Shown one piece after another: positions 34,301 to 46,300 of a stretch of 64,000 bases of DNA. The notes below the pieces were generated by a model. It saw nothing but the letters and a program-made list of their open reading frames with translations. It was not told the DNA's origin and did not search any database. A program made the position numbers and the translations under genes. Positions within the stretch are counted from its first letter, which is position 1. Each line of letters starts with the position of its first letter. The stretch spans positions 124,001 to 188,000 of the forward strand of contig WEDG01001469.1 of the NCBI GenBank assembly GCA_017591395.1, read 5' to 3'. The DNA is from Schistocephalus solidus. Its lineage: Eukaryota > Platyhelminthes > Cestoda > Diphyllobothriidea > Diphyllobothriidae.

Positions 34301-37300
34301 CGATGACTTGCGCGTGAATTTGTTTAAGTGATAGCAGCCTTGCGCTGCAGCTACCTCACTCTCTCCTCCCCCACCTGAGCCCGTTGTCAAGACAGAGTCA
34401 AGAAGATCGGAGATGGGAGAGTGCGCAGGTGGCTGGCGTGGCCGGAGCCGCCCCTGGGTGTACCACCACACCTGGCTCGGATCCCATGGAGTGGGAGTGC
34501 CATAAAGGCCACATTAAGAAGGAGCCATTGCAGCCTGCCTCTCAGTCCACCAGTCAGCCACTCCAGACAAAACACACATTAAGCTGACCACGCGGTCCGA
34601 GTTATCCCATCAGTTGGCAACCTTCCAAGCCACGGCTCTTAGCGCACCGTGATAGTTTCAAGCGCTTCAGATTGTTTATAGTGAGGAAAATGCGCTGAGC
34701 TGTTGACCTTACTCTCTCCCCCCACCCCCACAATCAGACTACCATCCGAGCCAGTCAGTTGTCTGATGTGGGAGTGGGCGCATTGGCTGACGGGTCGGTG
34801 TACCCGCCTTCGCGTGTCACAGCACGACCTGGCCCCCATAACGCACACACGGGATTTACTTTCTCAGGGGATATGGAGGAGCCATCGCCGTCTGACTCCC
34901 AGTCCACTGGTCAGCCACTCGACACACAGCACATACACTGGGCCGACGGCGTGGTCTGGTGTAAGCGTCAGATTGGCAGCCTTCCAAGCCACGGTTTCTA
35001 GGACACCGTGATTTTGTCAGGTACATTATGATGATTGTGAGGGTGTTGTCTATGTATTAGTGTAGATGGTGTGCGCTGATGTGGCTTAGCCTCCGGTAGT
35101 TTACCGCAGGTTGTCGCGGAGGTGCATGTGTCCTAATAGGCCCATGCGGTGTGTAAATGTGCTTGAGCAGTGAGGGCAGTGGAGGCGGGCGCGTCGACTG
35201 TATGTCGGAGCCCCAGGCACTGGTTCACCAGCCTCCGTGCGATGGATTTGCTGGTGACCGACCAGGCCGATGGGGGAGCGTAGGCGCTGATGATGGTGGC
35301 GAACTGGTCTCCCCAAAGAGGCAGGCGGAGGCTCATCAGGCGATCATTGATACCCTGCGTTAGACAGGGCAGACGTCTCATGATGTCGTTCCGGATGGCA
35401 AAGACAACACCAGCGTCGTGTCGCTCTGCTTTTGTCCCTGCCGCTCTAGAAGAAGGTGTAGCCGGCACCCACCTCCTCCAGCTGACCCTGCTCAGAGAAT
35501 CGGGTCTCTCTGAGAGCAGCAATGTCCACCTTGTAGCGCACCAGTTCCCGAGCGACTAGCGCTGTCCTCCGTTCCGGCCGGTTGCTCCTAGGATTGTCTA
35601 AAAGGGAACGAACATTCCAGGCTGCTCGTGTGAGTGGACTGACCCGAGCAGCCTGGTGGGTATGGCGAGGGGGTGGGGACGGAGGGTATTGATGTTTGTT
35701 TGAGTTTTATGACCGCGTATTTTGTGATCTGCGAGCCGCGGCCGGCTGCAAAAGACGTGATAACCAGCATTTTTTAGGGCACCTTTTCTAGGCTCTTCCT
35801 CCGCGAGAAGGCAAGCAGTGATGTCCTTAAATAGGGCTGCTCGGACATCCCAGACGGCTGCCGAACTCCACTATGGGTCACGGTTTTGTTTTAGTGGGAG
35901 AATGACCCGAGTTAGCCTGGGCCGCCTACGGGGTTGCTGTCGCCCCCACCGTAAGACTTTTTGAGAGGGGGGAGGTGGGAAGTTCGGGAGTTCCGGGTGT
36001 GGAGATACTCACAACACCGGAGACCCTCTCCTGGTTTAGCCAGCCGGTCGTGACGGTTGCCCGGGGTTTGGCCGCTGGGAAGAAATCAACGTCGAGGAGC
36101 CACAGGTGAGAGTTGGGTACCAGTTAGAGGCGGCCACAGGAGCATTCACCACCTGTACGAGACAAATGGAGCGACCAAATGCTATATGTGTGGTGCTACC
36201 CCTAGCTAGTACCTATACACCCCATTGACCTGGTAAACTGGTTACCAATAACGTTATCATACGCCGCGAGGATGTTACAGCATGACACGCGTTGCGATCA
36301 TCCAACAAGGCTTTATCCGTTGTCGGTCTTATTCGAGGAACCTTGAACGAGTGTGTGGGCTAAGAACATAGAAACGTACATATTTGGATTCAAAGTTTCA
36401 GAAAACCATCCTTTCTACGTCTCTCTAAGAAACCTCTGAGGTAGACCAAGTTTCGCTGGGTTTTCGGACAACCGGGGGGTAAAGGAAGGTACGAGAAGCA
36501 TATCCATAAGCCGCTATCGCAATTCTTTTCCGGCCTCGATTTTAATAGTCTCTCTGATAGTGTTAATGATCCGTACTGCTTATTCTAACCCCTTATATTT
36601 GTATTCGCGTTAATTTTGGACTTATTCTGTACGATTGCTACGCTTTCTTTTGTCCCTTCGTCGGGCCCTTATTCCCTTTTTTGAGAAGTTATCTACAGTC
36701 AATGTGGTTGTCAAAATGACAATGTTTCTACAAATGTCTTGGTTAAATTTGCCTGATATGCCAGTTCGACAAACGACAATGAAACTCAGCATTACATCCG
36801 TGGGGGTGGCTGCGGGGTTATCCCAAATTCGGCCGTTTAGTCAAGCCAACCGACTCAATAACATGAAAACAATGAGTATCAAAATCTGTGGTTCGACGTT
36901 ACACTTATAAGAGAGGTGGAAAACATCTGCTCAATACTTTAATATAACTGCCTTTACGTTCGATCAATCAGCGTTGGTTAGACGATTCCGGGTATTTACT
37001 ATCTTTTGACTATCCGGATTGCATGACCTCGACGGACGAATGAATCTAGTATGAGGTGCAACCGCATTGTTACTCACATAACTCCCTTCACTTAGTAGAA
37101 TACTCTCCGTCTTAAGTCATGGTACACAATTCTTATTTATATCACTACGGTGGCACCTTAAGCTGACGACAAAGTAATGTAGATCCCATTGTTGTTAATT
37201 GGTGCTGCCTTTGGTCTTGCTATGGCAACCCCTCCAGCTTCTTCCGATGTTATGTGGTTATATGTTTTACTTTATACCTCCCCTTTCATTAAAAATTTTA

Positions 37301-40300
37301 GTCCTCACCCACAAAATCCCCTGGAGATGATGAAAAGCCAGCCAAAATACCTCCGGACCTCTCCACAAACGTTGATTTATCTCCCTCATACGTTCAAGTG
37401 CCAGGGAAACAGAGTCTACAGAGGCCATTTCTAAGTGCGCTCAAACCCACAACCGCTTCAGATGTCTTCAGGTCTCTAGAGTCCACGACTTCTGTCGGGA
37501 ATGATGAGCACCATGCTTTTGATGCGAGTACGGAGAAGACGGATGTCATGTCTATACGACGACTTTTCCCGGAGACTGACTCCGAAGGTGCCGAGCTTTC
37601 TAAAGTAAGTTGACTTTTCATTCTCCAGTCTTGCTCAGTTCACTCGTTGCTTAGAATGCTCAACAGTTGAATTCCCTATCAATGAACACGTCAAACTCCG
37701 TTTGCTTTGGTGAAAGGGAAAAGGGAAAGGAGGTTTAAGATAAGCCGGACTTAACGAAAATGACCAGTGCGACCTGTGTAAGCCCAAGACCCAAACACAT
37801 GTGTTGCTTTGTTCCCCGGCACATAGTAAACTTGCAGTTGAGGCTCGAAAATATATCGCACGCGTAGTTATCCGGGTCCCTTGCGTCAATCTAAGTGACA
37901 TACTTTACATTAGTTCTTTGTACTAACGTGACGATAATATTGCTGTCATCGTACCTGTTATCACAGCAGTGGTATCTAGGCTTAACATTTCTGCTGGCTA
38001 CAGACCACGTAAAGGCCTATGTACACACGCCAGTTTCTAAGTACGTTTCTAGTGGCTAAGTTTTGGGTGTCGTATTTTCCTCGATACTTGGCTTATTTTA
38101 GGTCTTTCCGACCTTCATCTGCTAGAACTAAGCCTGTCGCCCTGAAGGCCTCTGATTTTCGGCTGTCTTAGATCCTGCCGTTGTCGAATGACGTTCTGGC
38201 ATTTAAACTCCAACTGACTACCGAATCGTTTTTTGCTTCCGCTTCCCCGTTTGGCAAACTAGCTTTCATTCCAGCCAAACAGACTGGTGACATGGTCAGG
38301 CGCCGTCTTCCGCGTGCCATGCGTTTTTGGCCCCATTTAGGTGACTCTTTGGTGGTCCAGGTCCCCTAGCCGCCACGTCTCCCGTCTATCAGGGCGCGAC
38401 AGTTGTGCCCATCACAGTTTCGTGGAGCAATCGTGATCACCGCATACTCCAGGATTGTGGAGTATTTAGCGCCTAGATTAGTGAGCCTACTTAGTGCGCC
38501 ATAATAATAATGACCTAGCCCGTTTTGGAAGAGAAGAGAAAAGACACGAATGGGTGGGGGCCACATTCTGTAATGGAGCCTTGGGGTCAGAGCCCCGATG
38601 CTCGGCCAGTAGTGGGCCTGCGCAGGGTTTGTGTGGTTCTGAATGAATAATCGTCATATGAGAGTTGGTCTGCGTCAGCTTGGTCGCTTGATAGCAGCAT
38701 TTTTCCCCGCCTGTGATTGGCTGTACCAGAGGCAGCTCGGAAGCAGTAATCACATAATTCTTAGCGTGACGTAGGTGCGAGAGGCGGAAGATATTTACGC
38801 AATCATATATACGCTATGAAAGAGTGAAACAAAAATTTCAATCGCCGCTCCTTGCGGATTAACAGTTTAGGCTGGTCCCAAACAACCGCTCAGATAGTTT
38901 GTTTGATGTTATCTTCTCCAGTGCATTGGCTCCAAAAGTTAACCACGAAGCGACTAGGGCCATCATCGCGTTTTGCGGTATTTTAAGGCAGTCGATGTGA
39001 CAGGCCCTTCCACGCCTTAGTTGCAATGTCACTGTCGGTCCGTGCCTATTTCTTCACTTAATCTTTATCCTGCTTACCTAGCAGCTAACCTTTACTGAAG
39101 GGCCTTCTATTATCCGTCCCCGTTGGGCACGCGGGTAGCCAGAAGCTGGGCTAATGGTGAGCGCGTCTTCCCGAATCATTGACATTAATAGGACTTATTA
39201 TCTCTCCACCCCTGCGTGATATCTTGTCCTAACAATCTCAGCCGTTCGATATTTCGTCTAACGTTCGACGGGATTGTATTCTGTTGACAAATTTGTGGGA
39301 GCGCTCTGTATGATTTTTAGTTTTAGTTTGTACGTAGGCGCTGGCTGAATGCACTGCAAATAGCGTCTTCTTACCCTCTAATTATGTCGCGGTCGAATGA
39401 AGATGCTAAAGCGGTCGCTTTATATTCATAAACGTAGGGAGGATCCAAATGTTGTCATACCGGATCTCTGGCCAGAAGAAGCACCGCTCGGGATTCTGAC
39501 TGTCAGCTTGAAGAGGCGGATGGTTTCACTCACCTCGGGACGCAAGGCTGCTGCGGAATGGATAGAGTAGGGATGATAACGTCTTCCGAATCGATATTTC
39601 TTGTAGGATTCTCTCAACTCTTATAAATTATTTTTGGTCCCGACGCGATATCTCCATAATCCCAAAGGTCCACATCTACCGGGCGTCCGTCCGGTCACTC
39701 CTCCTGTACGAGTGTGAATGCTTTGCTGTGTATGTAAGCAAAGACACGTATGACCTTCGACTGAAGTATACCATTGTTATTTCCAATGGGATAGTCCGGA
39801 GTTGCTGCAGAAACATCTCAGGGGTGACTCAGACCATGCAAAAAAGACGTCTGAGGAGGTTTTGACACGTTCTTTGTCATCCTCCTCATGTGGTCAGTGT
39901 TGCTAACCTTAGTCCATCGTCAGGGTCCACCTGGAGGTATCGACGTGGAGGTCAGTCCAAAACATGGCTAGCTGCAGTTTTCCAAGACATGAAAGTACTT
40001 CTTTGACCTTGTGTTCTCGGTCTTCCTCGCTGGAAGGGTGAATTTGTCGAGCTTCCCGGATCTGCTGTCGCAGATGGTCACGCACAGAAAGGTTTATTTA
40101 GTGGCACTATCGAGAACGGCTAGGTCAAGCATGATCACTGATGTTCCAATTATAGGTACGTACTATCCAACAACCAGTCATAAATCGTTGTTCGGGGCAG
40201 AATTCTTCTACGTTTAGACAATGTATCATAAGTATATAGATGCTGGGATTTTTGTGCAATGTTGGGCACAGTTTTAGGTGCCTGTCGTAATCGACGGTGA

Positions 40301-43300
40301 ACCTCAATAATAGTTTGTTTTCCATTGTTTGACTAATGTGTGGACTGCTTTGTTGGTCGATATTAAGGTGTGTGCACTGTCTGGAACTTTCTTCGCCTCT
40401 AGCTTCACATTCACAGTAGGACAGGTTGGCGGGGGTCGTTGTTAAGCAGGAAACGATAGCTACAGGCGACGTTAGTTTAAGTGCACCTTGCGGAGTGAAG
40501 CACTGTCGGATGGTAGTGCCAAACGAGTGTTAGCTTTGGGCAGTACGTCTGAACCCGAGTTTGAAAAGTTAAATCGAACGCTGCATCCACTGTGTCCTAC
40601 ACTAACCACAAGCGCTGCAGTGATAGAACTGCCAGCTTTGTTTGCTCATTATTGAGTTAACTTCTGCTGAATGATGTCGCTATGCGTCTGCGATTATGAT
40701 TATGAGGGATGGTGGTGAGATCAATCCGATAAGTAATGTGGCTTACAAGAAGCTGGACATGGTGTCTTACCGTGGCAACTGGACACGGAACGTGCGTTCG
40801 CCTTCTGTGCAAATGTGGAGGAGCCGGTCACCACTGACAAAGATCGTCAGAATAGTGCCAACTTTGCTTCTGTTAAATTAATAAGTCTTAGGACATGGGA
40901 AGTTTTTTCAAAAGTGAAAAGACCGACCGCATTTATATCAGTTCTAGCACTTTCAGAAACCTCTCATGTCGCTTGCCTTCAAAGACGAGAGAAATGCTAT
41001 AAATAATTGCGAAAATTCAATTTTCAGGTGGAGTAAGTGAAATGGAAGAGGTTATTGCTAACAGCATTATCTGAGGTCTAGAGTTTCGCACTTTGTGCAC
41101 GACTTTTCATCTTCCAAGACTGATAATCCCGTTGCGCATACAACATTGTAAGGAAGGGAGAGCAAGTCGTCACCGTGCGTGTCAGTTTATGTCTGCGCAC
41201 TCTTGCGAGGCAACAGGACAAAGAGCCCGTGGCTCGATAATCAGGGCTTTCGATTTCTCACCAACAAGTCGCGGGTTCCATTCTAAGGTCTTGCATCACC
41301 AGGTGTCAGATATGGCTGACTGATGGAGGTTAATAAGCCAGAAATAGCCATTCCAGTTCCCCTTGTCTTTGTCGGCAATGTCTTTCTCTCTATGTGATTT
41401 GTTACATGCGTTTATCCGGAGGCCATGAGGTGGCTGCCCAAGGAGAGTGAATCTTACCAGCAATCCTCTTGTATGGTTTTCCACCTGCAAAGTGAGCTCC
41501 TAAGGTCATGTAAGCTCATGTCTAAAGTTTCAGGCGCGCTATGTTGACGACAGTAGTGTCATCATCGAAGAAGATAATATCAAGTACCTGAAAGCCCAAC
41601 TCAGCTCCAGCGTCCCAGAAATACATTTCACTGTGAATGGATAAGTGGGTGAATGGTTTCAGCCTTTAGATGTTCTCGTCAGTCAGCAGTCCAACAGTCA
41701 GTTGATGACAACGTTCTTCGGAAAATCAACGAACACTGCGAAGGTCCTACACTTTGACATTAGCCACCAGTTGCAACAACAACTGAGTTGTGTACGGCGG
41801 GTGTGTGCCCACGACCGCACGCCGGTTGCCTAGAGCACCAAACTCGTGAAGCTCTTCAGAGCCATTGAAAGCAGTCGGCGGTTATAAGGGGCCAACATGC
41901 AGACAGTCGACCGCCCTACATTATAGCGAATCATCTCATGCGTAAAGGCATATCGGAGGCCGTTGCTAGGCCACTAGGGCACCTCGGTATTTGAATTTCC
42001 CACAACCCAGTCTCAACGCTTCGGGGCCCACTAATCAGATCAAATGATGTAATCCCCGAACAGAAGACGCTCGTCGTCTACCAGCTACAATTTATTTGTA
42101 GAGGATGCGACGGGGATGTCCGAGACTCAGTTGTCTGTGGGAGGAGAAGGGTAGACAGAAATTCGTGGATGGCAAAACACCCTACTCTGTCTAACCACCA
42201 ATTTGACATTGGTATGGTCGAGGTCGTGGGTCGATCTTGCAACTACGAAGAAATACAAACTATGCTTCATGGCTGTCAAGTGTCGATTCGATCTACCGGT
42301 ATATTCTTCAACTCCAACTTATACGACCCTGCAAACTCACGTAGCATGCTGTCGATAACTTCAAAGGGCCGTGCACAACGCCCACCCCTTCGACGTCCAT
42401 CCTGGCAGCTTCTCAGGGCCTCTAGACTGGGCTCAGACAGCAATCAATACAGATGTTTTGGTATGCGGAAGAAAGTGGGTGCGTTTTTGCTGTCTCGGAT
42501 GCAGGGAAAAGACGAAAATTGGAGTGCAGAGGTTCAGTATTGCGACCCCCCCCCCCCCCCATTCTCTCCAACTTCTTCAATGGCAATCTTTAAAATGTGC
42601 AGTTGTAGAGAGTATCAAGGGATTTAGTAGCATTGCTTCTGGGGCGTATTTATTATCTTTGCGGTGAAATAGGGTCTCCAGATTCATGGTTATAAGTTTC
42701 AATTTTGCCTTGACAAAACTACGGACGACTGACCGTAGATTATCCTTTTTTAAAAGGTGGTCTTTTAATTCTGTGCGTTGATGGCGTCTTATTTTCCTTT
42801 TTTAGCTGCCTAGCCCCGTGGCATCCGCACCCACTAGTGTTCCTGTGGGCGTCCCGCATATTGATCAGATGCTGCGGCCTATGGGCCAGTTAGAGGCCTT
42901 TGTCAACACCATCTCTATGAGCGCCAGTTTGGAAAGTTCTGGGGCTGATAGTCTGACAGTTCCAAGTGAAAGTTCTGTCTTCTGTCCGTCCGAATCTTCC
43001 CCCACCTCTACTACCGAATCAGACCAACCTAGTGAGCCATTGAGCATTATTTCGATGACTTCCACTGAGGAAACCCTCCCCGCGCAGCCCTCTTCAGAAG
43101 AAATTGTGAAAATCAAAGAAGACGAAGATGTGAGCAACTTCTCTTGTAATGTATTTTCGCGTATACAAGCGGGCATGCTATCCCAATCTCTTTGAGTGTG
43201 AAGGGGACACGGGGTGTGGTTGCCTTCTGGTGGCGTGAGTTGTGCAGCCCGCAGTAACTTTCTGCCCTCTTGAGAAGCCGCGCATTCTTTAACGTATGTG

Positions 43301-46300
43301 AATATGCGAAACCCAGGTTCTTGTTGAAAAGAAGACGAAGGCGCAATCACTGGAGCGTCAATCATCAGGGACTTAATTAGTGCACCGAGGGAGCATTTTA
43401 TAGTCAAACCATAGGGGAGGAGGAGACCAGTTGGCGGCGCAAACTTGGTTCAGTCACGCACACCGCCCCCCTGCTTATTCTGACAATGATTCTCATTTGT
43501 TGTTGTGCTCACACAGTCTCTGGTGGTAGAATCCCGTACGAGTCCGAAAGCCCAGACTAATAAGCCAGTGTTCCAGTGATCAGGATTTCCCTGTTTTGCA
43601 ATATCCCGAGTGTACTAATCCAACAACCATGATGCTCATCTGGCTCAACCTCATACTGTTATTGCACTTCGCTGGCATAGAAACACCCCACAGCTGGATT
43701 TCTATGATTACAGCTGAATAAGTAACGCACGGCGGAAATGGTCTCGTAACATCTACTGTAAATCCAACTGTCTGACTCCCACGCTAGCCTAATCCACTAT
43801 CGTCGGGCCAGATTGGCCGAATTGGACTCCATATTACAATATCAATAGTACTAAATCCGCGTTAACCCGAGGGTAGAGGACCCAGCTACGGGATAGAGCA
43901 GTTACCTGGGTAACCAACGCAGTTTATACATAAGCGAATGGTTGCCAATCTATTATTCTCGGACATATTACTACCATCCTTCAGCCTGAATGCTTTTTAA
44001 TTATCTACAAAAACCAGCAACCCTCAGGATTTGTGTGCTTGTCCCGTTAATGCGCAAAAGCGTTTGTTTTATTGAAGCTTCGGTACAGATGCAACCTGTT
44101 CTACGTTAAACACACAGCATTTACACTTGGTTCACATCAAAATACTCCACTTGTATGGCGTATCAGGCGTTGTGCTTTGACATAGTTGGATATTTGACTT
44201 CGTTTCGCATGCGCCCTGCGGAAGACGAGCAGATGGAAATGTTGGTTGAACACTGGTTTATGTATCCGCTTGAACTATGGCGTTAGGCCGTCTTTAATAC
44301 GACAATGGTGGTAATGGGGGCGTTGTTTGGGAAAGGAAACATGGTTTTCTTAAATACAAAAATGCAAATTGCATTTGCGCTGCCTGCTTGTTTTAATGAA
44401 TAAAAGACACTTTATCAGAAGATATTTCAGAGGGGTTGCGCGTACATGTGCCCTACCGAAATGGTTTCTGGTGGTCAGAGGTAGATTATAGGCTTTTTTT
44501 GTCAAGCAGCATTATGCAACACAAAGAGAGGCATTTTTGCTGGTGGATACCGCTCTTCAGCTCCCTGTCTCAGGTAAGGAACACCGAATTTCATCATGCG
44601 CGTGACCATTGACGCACTTGTGACTGCCGTCTTCCGGCTTCGCCTTTCCTGGATGCTTAAAAAACATTTTACTTTTCTCAGCGCTGCAGGGATTACCAGC
44701 AGACCCAGTCTATGTTTTATGCTTTGCATTCCTACTCAATCACGTGGGATCGGCTGAATTTTGGGCACGCGAGCGATACATGTTACCGACACTCAGCAAG
44801 GGCAGTTCCAACCTTTTTCCTGTCAAGGTCCTGCCATGGCTCAGACTACGCATTTTCGAGCTAGCATAACCTAAGAAAAACTACGACGTTGAGCGTCTCT
44901 CGACTGCTGCCACTGCAACAGGTTTCGCCTGGTGAACTCCAACCGTTTCAACGCCCTGGCAGCCGTCTATGCAATGGCTTCTGTGGCAACTAGCTGATTC
45001 TGAGCAAAGTATGCCCTCATACCAGGAAAGGCAATAGGTGACGGCCCATCTCACTGTAAACTCTAGTCCTGTGATCCGATCAACACAGTTATTTTCCCTC
45101 ATACTCTGCAAGAAGCAGATGCAGCTGAAGAGGATGCGCCCATATCCTGGCTGATCTTAATGAGCCAGTTTAGCGATCCACTTTAAAGCCCACCTCCCGT
45201 TTGCGCTCAAAATGCCCTTCGCCGCCGTACATTTCTAACATTCCGGCATGACTTGGGACCTAAACTCGTCATTTTATCTAGCACGAACCAAAAATACAAC
45301 AAAGAAAGGTCGTCCATGAAGTTCACGGGTCGTCAGTCAGTGTAAATGTGCTCGAATTACAACTCCAACGACTCAATAGCAGGGGAAAAGACAGTCTCAG
45401 GCGGCCAAAGCTCCATCCAACTGTCAGGAATATTACCGGAATCCATAAAGTTGATGCAAATTCTGTTTAAAAAGAACAGGAAAGCAGGTGAACGAAAGAT
45501 TGCGTTTCGATGCTGATAGCCTCAAAAATTTGGCTCCATTGAAAAGTTGTAACACTTTTATCCGTCCATAGTCAAGTTGCTGTTCAATAGGTAAAGCACC
45601 GAAAGTTTTCGAAAGTGATCTCTGAGCTCCTTGTGATGCTTCGATCGCCAAGAATTAACGCCTTTATCCGATGCTGATCGGAGCAGTTTCCCGTGGTTAT
45701 CGATGCTGCATGTGCCTGTGGGAGGCGAGCAAACGCCAAGGGCTTCGAACCACAGTTGCTTTAAGACCTTCGTTCTTTGAATTATTCAAGCGTTTTGTAA
45801 TTGGTGTTTTGGCAAATTTGACACGTGTGATAAACTGAGCGGCCTCGGGGGGGGGGATTCGAACCCAAGAAAGTAAGGTTGGAATACAATTAACACTAAC
45901 CACCTGAACTACGAGGCCCTACCGAGAGTCATGAGTTTAATCAAATTTGAGTCAAATTATCCTTCCAGTCTACTGCAACGTATGGGATCCACCAATTCTA
46001 ATAGAATAATCTAACTGCCCAGACAGGATTTACTAAGTAATTAGTGTATATTACACCACACGCTTACAGGGCTAACAAAAATATAAATTAATAAGGTCAG
46101 CCGTGCAGTCATCTAGTGGATTCTGGATGATTACTCAGGAAATCCTGCATGGGCAGTCAGATTACATTATCAGAACTGGTGGATTCCATATGTTGCGGTA
46201 GGCTGGGTGCGTACTTTGATCCAACTGTGATTAAACTCACAGCTGTTGGTGGGCATCCTAACTCGGGTGGTTAGAGCGTTAGTTGGGCTAAAACTTTGTC

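Larger units (their letters stand above)
33294..37301. other. PPP4R2 intron 5 (4008 nt), mobile-element rich
   Basis: Holds a degenerate R1 copy (33840-34140), an R1 copy in the opposite sense (34235-35015) and a LINE-D deletion derivative (35030-36150), all listed separately. The flanks 33300-33835 and 36155-37295, including the 91-codon open frame at 36635-36910, show nothing recognisable. Confidence 0.7.
37605..42805. other. PPP4R2 intron 6 (5201 nt)
   Basis: Contains a LINE-C family 3' fragment (39445-40010), a tRNA-like SINE (41225-41500) and a Penelope-like relic (41531-42360), listed separately. 37610-39440 and 40015-41220 hold no recognised gene; short open frames there lack known motifs. 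A run of 15 C lies at 42546-42560. Confidence 0.7.

Noticed and set aside
34384..34587. A 67-68-codon open frame ([12 protein letters not shown]...) shared by R1 copies at 34384, 55747, 11161 (-) and 48053 (-)
   Set aside because: The frame opens at TTG or GTG and not at an ATG, its length varies between copies, and its sharing is explained by the repeats being related at the DNA level. No sign of coding selection is visible.
42865..43407. 180-codon open frame on the - strand
   Set aside because: It lies antisense to PPP4R2 exon 7, whose Ser/Thr/Glu-rich codons leave few stops on the other strand; no domain is recognisable.
44502..45220. Possible LTR-retroelement coding remnant on the - strand
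   Set aside because: No protease, reverse transcriptase, RNase H or integrase motif could be identified and no flanking LTRs were seen.
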